Assembly: GCA_021414115.1 (NCBI GenBank)
Contig: JAIOPD010000097.1
Coordinates: 17,092-81,091 of the forward strand
From: Planctomycetia bacterium
GTDB lineage: Bacteria > Planctomycetota > Planctomycetia > Pirellulales > UBA1268
Direction of reading: 5' to 3'
DNA: 64,000 nt
Part shown: positions 52,482-64,000 of the stretch, piece after piece
Layout: every line of letters starts with the position of its first letter
How positions within the stretch are numbered: the first letter of the stretch is position 1
Notes under the pieces: model-generated
Told to the model about the DNA's origin: nothing
Databases searched by the model: none
Seen by the model: only the letters and a program-made list of their open reading frames with translations
Position numbers and translations under genes: made by a program

Positions 52482-52625
52482 CCGCGAGGGGCTGCCCGTG
52501 CCCCGAGAGCCGGGCTATGGGAGCAAGCGAAGGCAGGATGCCGAAGCGCAGCGGACATGCAGAGAGCCGAGGCCTGGAGGGCCGAGGTGAACGTCCGGCC
52601 CTCGGGGCACGGGCAGCCCCGAACC
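52482..52625. repeat. Family 2 palindromic element, copy D (20-bp perfect terminal inverted repeats)
   Basis: GGGGCTGCCCGTGCCCCGAG (52488-52507) / CTCGGGGCACGGGCAGCCCC (52601-52620). Confidence 0.9.
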
Positions 52626-52857
52626 ACCACTCGGGAACTCGGGCCCCGGCAGGCGTTTTATCCAAGTCGGATGCGTTCGAGGGGGCCGGATATGCCGACG
52701 GCACCTGCCGTGCGGGTCGTGCGGGGTGACCACCGCAAATTCATGAATCGTTCACCGCTTTTTTTCCCCAGCCTCATCCACGCGCAACCTACGCTTGGGA
52801 GTCGCCGCAAAAAACCGTGGATTTTCCCGGCGCAGGCGGCAAGCGGAGGAATGTGTG

Positions 52858-54009
52858 ATGACGATGCGTCGTGTTCCCGGGATCGTGCTGCTGGCCGTCG
52901 GCTTCCACCTCGGAAGCGGCCTTCAGGCTCGCGCTCAGTGCTGCTTCAACGACCTCTTCGCCGGCTGCGGCGCCTGCTTTCGCAAGGCCCCGGTCTATGC
53001 CGTTGCTCCCGTTGCGGCTCCGGTCATGGCCCCCATCGCCGCCCCTCCTCCGCCGGTGATGGTTCCCGTGCAGCAGACCAGCTACGTGCCGGAGACGACT
53101 TACCGCACGCAGTACCAAAACGTGCCGGTCACGACCTACAAGCCATCGTGTGAAATCGATCCCTGCACCGGCTGCCCGCGGGACTGCATGCAGCCGGTCA
53201 CCCAATATGTCCAGCAGGCTGTCAACGTGCCGGTCACTCAGTATCGCGCGGTGACGACCACGAAATACGTGCAGATGCAGCCGGGAGCCGGAGCCTACCC
53301 CGCGGCCCAGCCAGCCTTCGCAGCGCCCGCAACCGCACCGATGATGTCTCCTCCTCCTGCGGCCAGCCCGTTCGCGGCACCTGTTCAGACAACGCCCCAG
53401 GCGTGGGGCGCCGCCGGCGCCGACATTCCCCAGCAACTCGTGCCGGGCGGGAGTCCGCCGGCGCTACCCCCGGCCGGAGTGCCACAGCAGACCTACCAGC
53501 AGCCGATCAGCCCCCAGAGTGGGACCTACGTCCCGGCAGCTCCCCAGACCATGGTCCAGCCCCAGCCGACCCAGCCTCCGACGTTCGCGCCGACGCCCTC
53601 GATGGCTCCGACGCCCTCGCTCAAGCCGATCCCCGAAATGCCGCGAAACGGCACCGGCCCGGCTCCGTCACCCGCGGCCGGTGCTCAGACTGCCGCCCCC
53701 GCCCTCGCGCCGCTGGGCGGCACCAACGGCTACCAACAGCCCAGCGGCACGAGCGGATTTCCGTCGCCGAGCGGCATGAACGGCCTGTCAACGCCCAGTG
53801 GTACGAACGGCCAACAGACGCCCGCGCCGGCCGAACGTGGCATGCCCGTCCTGCCTGGCGAAGGTCCCAAGGCCTCCACGAACGCGTTTCCGCGGCTTCT
53901 CGAACCGACCAGCCACACGACATCGTGGCAGGCGTCACCGGTCGGATTTCCGGAAGTTCGCCGTCCGGGCTATCCCACCGCCTCCCTGCCCTCGCGACTG
54001 CAGCAGTAG
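52858..54009 (+). CDS. Secreted Pro/Gln/Thr-rich low-complexity protein with Cys-rich N-terminal part
   Basis: Signal peptide MTMRRVPGIVLLAVGFHLGSGLQARAQ; VPVTTYKPSCEIDPCTGCPRDCMQPVTQYVQQAVNVPVTQYRAVTTTKY; GTNGYQQPSGTSGFPSPSGMNGLSTPSGTNGQQTP micro-repeats. Confidence 0.75.
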   Translation: MTMRRVPGIVLLAVGFHLGSGLQARAQCCFNDLFAGCGACFRKAPVYAVAPVAAPVMAPIAAPPPPVMVPVQQTSYVPETTYRTQYQNVPVTTYKPSCEIDPCTGCPRDCMQPVTQYVQQAVNVPVTQYRAVTTTKYVQMQPGAGAYPAAQPAFAAPATAPMMSPPPAASPFAAPVQTTPQAWGAAGADIPQQLVPGGSPPALPPAGVPQQTYQQPISPQSGTYVPAAPQTMVQPQPTQPPTFAPTPSMAPTPSLKPIPEMPRNGTGPAPSPAAGAQTAAPALAPLGGTNGYQQPSGTSGFPSPSGMNGLSTPSGTNGQQTPAPAERGMPVLPGEGPKASTNAFPRLLEPTSHTTSWQASPVGFPEVRRPGYPTASLPSRLQQ

Positions 54010-54116
54010 CAGCGGATTGGTCGCTCTGGCCGGCCGCTTGCCAGCGTGGATGATTCTCCCGACACTTCGGACTCCGAGGCGGCGAACCCGTCCCGAGCCG
54101 CAGTGCCGAGGATCAC

Positions 54117-55892
54117 GTGACCAACGCCGAGATCGCCGCCACCTTCGACCATGTGGCGGACCTCCTCGAATACCAGGGGAGCAACGTGTTTCGCGTGCGT
54201 GCCTATCGCAACGCGTCCCGGACGATCGGCTCGATGGTGGAATCGCTCCAGACGGTGCGCCGCGACCCTGATCGCGCCCTCACCGACCTGGAGGGAATCG
54301 GTGCCGATCTCGCGGCCAAGATCGAAACGCTGCTCGATACCGGCCGGCTTCCGCTCCTCACCGACCTGGAGAAACAGGTGCCGAAGGTCGTCTTCGACCT
54401 GATGCGGGTGCCGGGGCTCGGCCCGAAGAAGGTCAAGGTGCTCGTCGACGCACTGGGAATCGACTCGCTCGACGCGCTCGAGCGAGCGTGCCGCGACGGT
54501 CGCGTGCAGGACGTCAAAGGCTTTGGCCCCAAGACGCAGGCGATGATCCTGGAAAATATCGCCTTCGCGAAGAATCCCGAGCACACGCGGCTGCTCTGGA
54601 GCGAGGCCGACGGCATCGCGACGGAACTGGTCGCATGGATGCGCCGGTGCCCTGACGCCAGGCAGGTCGAGGCCGCCGGGAGTTGGCGTCGCGGCCGCGA
54701 GACGATTGGGGATCTTGACCTCGTCGTCGACAGCGACGCCCCGGCGGCCGTCATGGATCACCTCGAACGCTGGCCCGAGTGCGCCGGAGTCCTCCTGCGA
54801 GGTGACACGAAGACCAGCATCCGCGGCCCCAAAGACGTGCAGATCGACCTGCGGGTGGTCGAGACGGCGTCGTTCGGCGCCGCCCTTCAATACTTCACCG
54901 GTTCCAAGGAGCACAACGTCCGCCTCCGTTCCCGGGCCCGGGAACGTGGACTGACGATCAACGAATACGGGGTTCACCGACTCGAAGCCGGTGCCTCCGT
55001 CGACGACCCCCGGACGAAAGGTCGCCGCGTGGCCGGCCGAACCGAGGAGGAGGTCTACGAGGCGGTCGGACTGCCCTGGATTCCCCCGGAGCTTCGCGAG
55101 GGAGGGAACGAGATCGACCGGGCGGAACGAGGCGAGCTCCCCGTGCTCGTGGAGATCACCGACATCCGTGGTGATCTCCACATGCACACCAACGCCACGG
55201 ACGGCGAGGACACGCTCGCCGAGATGGTCCGCGCAGCCGTCGCCCGCGGCCTCTCCTACATCGCGATCACTGACCACGGACAGCGGGTGACGATGGCCCA
55301 CGGTCTCGACCGCAAGCGACTCCTGAAGCAATGGGACGAGATCGACCGGCTCAACGAATCACTCGCCGCGGATGGTTCGCCCCCCATCGTCGTGCTCAAA
55401 GGGATCGAGGTCGACATGCTCGAGAAGGGGGGGCTCGATCTCCCTGACGACGTGCTCGCCCGTGCCGACTGGGTGGTGGCGAGCCTGCACTACGGCCAGA
55501 ATCAGCCCCGTGAACGGATCACGGCCCGGATCGTCGAGGCGATTGAAAATCCGTTCGTCCGCGTGATCGGCCATCCGACGGGCCGTCTCATCAATCGCCG
55601 CCCGCCGTACGACGTCGACATCGAAGCGGTGATCGAGGCCGCCGCCCACACCGGCACGTTCCTCGAGATCAATGCCAATCCATGGCGACTCGACCTCGAC
55701 GACAAGCATGCCGCCGCCGCAAAGAAGGCCGGTGTGAAACTCGTGATCTCGACCGACGCCCATTCGACCCGCGGCCTCGACGTGATGCGGTGCGGTGTGC
55801 TTCAGGCCCGCCGCGCCGGCCTCGAGAAGCACGACGTCGCCAACACCCGGACTCTCGCCGACCTCGAGACGTTGATGGCGAAGAAGGGTTGA
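54117..55892 (+). CDS. polX: DNA polymerase X family / PHP domain protein (PolX)
   Basis: VADLLEYQGSNVFRVRAYRNASRTI, DLEGIGADLAAKIETLLDTG, VPGLGPKKVKVLVDALG, GSWRRGRETIGDLDLVV; PHP: GDLHMHTNATDGEDTLAEMVRAAVARGLSYIAITDHG. Confidence 0.95.
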   Translation: MTNAEIAATFDHVADLLEYQGSNVFRVRAYRNASRTIGSMVESLQTVRRDPDRALTDLEGIGADLAAKIETLLDTGRLPLLTDLEKQVPKVVFDLMRVPGLGPKKVKVLVDALGIDSLDALERACRDGRVQDVKGFGPKTQAMILENIAFAKNPEHTRLLWSEADGIATELVAWMRRCPDARQVEAAGSWRRGRETIGDLDLVVDSDAPAAVMDHLERWPECAGVLLRGDTKTSIRGPKDVQIDLRVVETASFGAALQYFTGSKEHNVRLRSRARERGLTINEYGVHRLEAGASVDDPRTKGRRVAGRTEEEVYEAVGLPWIPPELREGGNEIDRAERGELPVLVEITDIRGDLHMHTNATDGEDTLAEMVRAAVARGLSYIAITDHGQRVTMAHGLDRKRLLKQWDEIDRLNESLAADGSPPIVVLKGIEVDMLEKGGLDLPDDVLARADWVVASLHYGQNQPRERITARIVEAIENPFVRVIGHPTGRLINRRPPYDVDIEAVIEAAAHTGTFLEINANPWRLDLDDKHAAAAKKAGVKLVISTDAHSTRGLDVMRCGVLQARRAGLEKHDVANTRTLADLETLMAKKG

Positions 55893-55920
55893 CGGCCCAC
55901 GGAGCCCGACGGGGATCCGT

Positions 55921-57084
55921 TCACGGCGACTTCACGCAGCGGAAGCCGATATGGTTGGTGCCGCTCGACACCTCACCCTTGCCGCGGGTGCCCACGATGT
56001 AGCGGGCGCAGTATTGGTCGCTGCAGAGGTAGGAACCGCCCCGCTGAACCCGTTTGGGCTGGCCGGGCTCCGCTGGGTCGAAACTATCGCCGGGGCCCTG
56101 CGGATCGGTCGTCACGGCGCCTCGTTTCGCGTCGGTGGCGTAGGTGTCGGGGCGATACCAGTCGCTGCACCACTCCCAGACGTTGCCCGACATGTCGTGC
56201 AGGCCGGAGGCGTTGGCCGGGAAACGACCCACCGGGGCGATCCTCGCGAAGCCGTCCTCGGCGGTGTTCTCCTGTGGGAAACGGCCCTGCCAGGTGTTGG
56301 CCATCCATTGTCCGGCCGGCCTGAACTCGTCGCCCCACGGATAGGTCGCGCCGGCGAGGCCGCCGCGGGCGGCAAACTCCCATTCGGCCTCGGTGGGCAG
56401 TCGCTTGCCGGCCCATGCGGCGTAGGCCGTGGCATCTTCATAGGCGACGTGGACGACCGGCTCGTCGTCACGGTTCTCGAGATCGCTCTCCGGACCCGCG
56501 GGATGCCGCCAGCAGGCGCCGGGCACATAGGCCCACCACCGCAGATGGGCCGAGCCCGTTTGATCGCGGAGCGGCACGGGGTCCGATGGCGGCGTGAAAA
56601 CGATCGAGCCCGCCACGAGATTTTCAGGGGGAGCACCGGGGAAATCCTCGGCCCTCGGTACCCGCTCCGCGACGGTGACGTAGTTCGTGGCAGCGACGAA
56701 CTCGGCAAACTGCCTATTGGTCACCTCGTGCACATCCATCCAGAAGCCGCCCACGCGGACGCGGTGAATCGGCCGTGCGTCGGTCATCGGATCAGACCCG
56801 CCGAACTGAACACCACGGGGGTCTGCGCAGCCCATCGAGAACTCCCCGCCGGAAATCCATGCCATTCCGCTCGGAGCCTCGCCCGACGCCGGACCTGGGG
56901 CGGGAATCGTTGGGGCAAACGCCCCCCTGGTCGGTGCCACTTCGGCCCGCCCGCCCGCCGGCTGCCGGGCTGGGCGACCGACCGCCCACACGGCGACGGC
57001 GAGCGCACACGGCACGAGCCAGAGCACGGCTGACTGGAAGCCCGCCCGCGGCGCGTCGCCCGCCGAAGCGTGAGGTCCGCTCAT
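55921..57084 (-). CDS. Formylglycine-generating enzyme / SUMF1 family protein
   Basis: WISGGEFSMGCADPRG, MDVHEVTNRQFAEFVAATNYVTVAER, GKRLPTEAEWEFAARGG, GLHDMSGNVWEWCSDWY, RVQRGGSYLCSDQYCARYIVGTRGKGEVSSGTNHIGFRCV. Confidence 0.93.
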   Translation of the reverse strand: MSGPHASAGDAPRAGFQSAVLWLVPCALAVAVWAVGRPARQPAGGRAEVAPTRGAFAPTIPAPGPASGEAPSGMAWISGGEFSMGCADPRGVQFGGSDPMTDARPIHRVRVGGFWMDVHEVTNRQFAEFVAATNYVTVAERVPRAEDFPGAPPENLVAGSIVFTPPSDPVPLRDQTGSAHLRWWAYVPGACWRHPAGPESDLENRDDEPVVHVAYEDATAYAAWAGKRLPTEAEWEFAARGGLAGATYPWGDEFRPAGQWMANTWQGRFPQENTAEDGFARIAPVGRFPANASGLHDMSGNVWEWCSDWYRPDTYATDAKRGAVTTDPQGPGDSFDPAEPGQPKRVQRGGSYLCSDQYCARYIVGTRGKGEVSSGTNHIGFRCVKSP

Positions 57085-58043
57085 GCTGTGCCTTTCCGCA
57101 GGGTGTGTTCGAACCGCCGCCGCAGGGAACGGCGGCGAGCCGGGCTCCACCACTTCACGAAGGTCCTGCGGGCCTGATCGGCCTGGTGCGCCTCGATCTT
57201 CCTCAGGGCACCGATCGCCTTTCGCTCTCCCACCGCTCCTTCCTGCCGCGCCCAGCGTTCGAGCCGATCGGCCGCGGCCGCGTGGTCGGTGAACTCGCCG
57301 AGATTCTCCTGGAGCAGTTCCAGGGATTTTTCACACTTCACTCGCACTCTCTCGGGAAACACCGCGGCGAAAATCTCGAGCGCGTACCGAAGTTTCTTCC
57401 CCTCGATCCGCAGGCGATGGATCTCTTCGGCATCACGAAGCCGGCGGTCAGCCCTCGCGAAGAAGCGACGCATCAGCGGCTTGAAACGACGCCGGGCATA
57501 CTGCCGGAACGTGGTGTGCCCCCGGCCGGCGGCCACCGCATCGAGCAACCGCTCGACCTGAGCGTGCCAGTCGGCGGCGGAGAGTTTCTCGCGAACCTCG
57601 TGAATGGGCTGGCGGGAGTCGGCGCGTTTGAGCGACAACATCGCGATCAATCGCCGCCGCGCAGCGTTGCCCGCGAGGGAGCGGCCAGGCGACACGGCCC
57701 CGCTCTTTCCTCTCAGGCGATCGGTCAGCACGTCCAGATCACGGGCATTGCCGGCGGCCCTCCGGATCCGACGCAGTTGTTTTTCGAACCAACTGCTCAC
57801 CTTCCCGGGGAGCAGGTCGTCAAAGGCGTCGATGGCCGCGATCGTGCGTCGGGTTGCGACCCGCAATTGGTGGATCCGCTCCGCCTCGTGTCGCGGTCCG
57901 CACACCTTGCTCAGTTCCGACCAGACCGCTTCAAGCCGCTTGCGAAGCGTGCGAATCGCCACATCATCGACCGGCGCGTCGGTGGCTTCGGTCACGGCCC
58001 ACGAGGAAAGACGTCCGGATGGGGCACGTCGTGGCGCTGGCAT
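57081..58043 (-). CDS. CHAD domain protein
   Basis: IHQLRVATRRTIAAIDAFDDLLPGKVSSWFEKQLRRIRRAAGNARDLDVL; DAEEIHRLRIEGKKLRYALEIFAAVFP. Confidence 0.88.
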   Translation of the reverse strand: MPAPRRAPSGRLSSWAVTEATDAPVDDVAIRTLRKRLEAVWSELSKVCGPRHEAERIHQLRVATRRTIAAIDAFDDLLPGKVSSWFEKQLRRIRRAAGNARDLDVLTDRLRGKSGAVSPGRSLAGNAARRRLIAMLSLKRADSRQPIHEVREKLSAADWHAQVERLLDAVAAGRGHTTFRQYARRRFKPLMRRFFARADRRLRDAEEIHRLRIEGKKLRYALEIFAAVFPERVRVKCEKSLELLQENLGEFTDHAAAADRLERWARQEGAVGERKAIGALRKIEAHQADQARRTFVKWWSPARRRSLRRRFEHTLRKGTA

Positions 58044-58142
58044 GGGGGATCAAATCCGGCGAAGTCCGGGGCTGGGCCTCGATCCGCCGAGGCCTCGACT
58101 CCCCGTCACTCTAGGGCCCGGCACGGCTGTATTCCAGCACTC

Positions 58143-58158
58143 GCTGCCCATGGGCAGC
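58143..58158. repeat. 16-bp perfect palindrome GCTGCCCATGGGCAGC
   Basis: Read directly; arms match the core of family 2 inverted repeats. Confidence 0.8.
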
Positions 58159-58167
58159 TTTCCTCGA

Positions 58168-59058
58168 TCAACGGGCGCCGACGGTCCTCGCCCCGGGAGC
58201 GGCGGCCGGGCGTTGCTCATCCAGCGAACGCTTGGTGACGAGCACGTCCGAGACGAAGACGGTTCCGGCGCCCATCGATCCCTCACCCGTCCAGAGCCGA
58301 CCCTTCGCCTCGATCGCATCTCCAGGGCCGACCAGGTCGAGCCGGGCGGCGTCGACCGTGGCGACCGCATCCTCCGCCATCGTCAGCGTGAGCCGGCGAA
58401 GCTTCCCGGCATCGACCCGCACGGAAGCGACATTCTTGCGGATCGCAGTGACCGTTCCGACGATCGTCTCGACGCGTTCAGGGCGGACCTCGTCGGGCGT
58501 AAAGCCCGGCGGGGGCGTCACGATCTCGAAGGCCTTGATGGCCGCCGTGGACCGGCCTCGCGCATCCACCTCTGCCCGCAGTCGGATCACCATGCCCGAC
58601 GCCAGCATCGACGCCGGAACGGGGCCGCTTACGGTGAAACGCGTCACGCCGGCCGGGTGAAACTGGGCGACGAGCGGTTCGGCATTGACCGCGGCGGCAT
58701 CGGCCTCGCCGAAGGCCAGCATCCCGCCGGCAAGATGCCCGGAGGCGGCACGCACCACCCCTTTGAAATCCGCCTCGGGAAGCCGGTCGATCACGAGCTT
58801 GTTCTCAGCGACCGGCACGGTGATCGCCTTGTTGGACCCGCGGCAGGCGCCGAGGTTCCAGAGCCGCTGATACGCCTGCTGAAGTTCGGGCGACTTGTAG
58901 AATGTGCCCCAGTGGATCGTGCCATCGGCGGCAATCGGGGGCAGGGCCTCCTCGTCCGCGGCGTACGGATTGAACGGAGACGCCTCGACCCCGGAGCCCG
59001 CAGCAAAAAGCGCGGCTCCGAGAACGGCAGCGCACGAACACAAACGACTCATCGGCAT
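58168..59058 (-). CDS. Hypothetical secreted protein
   Basis: Signal peptide MPMSRLCSCAAVLGAALFAAGSGVEA; beta-rich repeats. Confidence 0.7.
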   Translation of the reverse strand: MPMSRLCSCAAVLGAALFAAGSGVEASPFNPYAADEEALPPIAADGTIHWGTFYKSPELQQAYQRLWNLGACRGSNKAITVPVAENKLVIDRLPEADFKGVVRAASGHLAGGMLAFGEADAAAVNAEPLVAQFHPAGVTRFTVSGPVPASMLASGMVIRLRAEVDARGRSTAAIKAFEIVTPPPGFTPDEVRPERVETIVGTVTAIRKNVASVRVDAGKLRRLTLTMAEDAVATVDAARLDLVGPGDAIEAKGRLWTGEGSMGAGTVFVSDVLVTKRSLDEQRPAAAPGARTVGAR

Positions 59059-59232
59059 GCTCCTGTCGGGTGGACCACTCGCGTCGTCCCCTCGACACTA
59101 CTTCGACATGCCAACGCCTGCAAAAACGTTGCACTGCCACGGCTGCCGATGATGCCGGATATGCCGACGAGCGTGGCCATGATCGTCGATCATGGCTACG
59201 CCCGCACAGTCCGCGTTGCGGATACGCCGCGG

Positions 59233-63570
<4,338 letters not shown>

Positions 63571-63738
63571 GTGTCTTCTCCCTTTTTGTATTCAGAAACC
63601 GCTCGACCCGAAGATGTCTTGTTGTGCCGTCAACCGTTTTGCCTGAGGTATCACCGCGAACCGGAGAGGGTTGGTTGACGAGCGTTGGCGTATCCTCGCC
63701 CCGCAGAGGAGGCCCCATACCTTCCCGTCAGCCCTTCG

Positions 63739-64000
<262 letters not shown>

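Noticed and set aside
63655-63680. Possible third att copy (ACCGGAGAGGGTTGG)
   Set aside because: Only a short partial match to the 23-mer between rpoB and rpoC; not convincing.

Overview
This window looks like a planctomycete (Pirellulales-like) chromosome segment, high in GC. It runs from a giant PEP-CTERM autotransporter-repeat protein (914-8497) through a GH115 / multihaem cytochrome c / DUF1549-DUF1553 / DUF1501 run (8.5-20.9 kb), then a tRNA-Ser-associated integrative island (about 21.9-26.7 kb). A mostly housekeeping region follows (ScpB, parvulin PPIase, RdgB, YgfZ-like, NUDIX, flippase-like, prepilin-peptidase-like), then an exosortase/EpsI/BY-kinase/GDP-fucose locus (40.4-46.9 kb), UvrD/PcrA helicase, a stand-alone RNA polymerase alpha-CTD-like protein, PolX, SUMF1, CHAD, rpoC and the end of rpoB. 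The most interesting signals are: (1) a 23-bp direct repeat (25878-25900 and 26650-26672) whose second copy covers the 3' end of tRNA-Ser(GCT). It flanks a 0.77-kb segment holding a PIN toxin with a 23-aa remnant antitoxin, and the first copy lies directly beside a tyrosine integrase. (2) A chimeric scar where a frameshifted RhuM-family fragment is joined to a 5'-truncated FecR-domain gene that also carries an in-frame amber codon. (3) An integrase split by an apparent 1-nt deletion. (4) Two families of dispersed intergenic palindromic elements, one with 20-21 bp terminal inverted repeats that differ between copies by compensatory changes. (5) A stand-alone alpha-CTD-like protein. (6) A prepilin-peptidase-like protein with degenerate catalytic motifs. 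No CRISPR array was seen. All family assignments come from reading the translated sequences; no database search was run.
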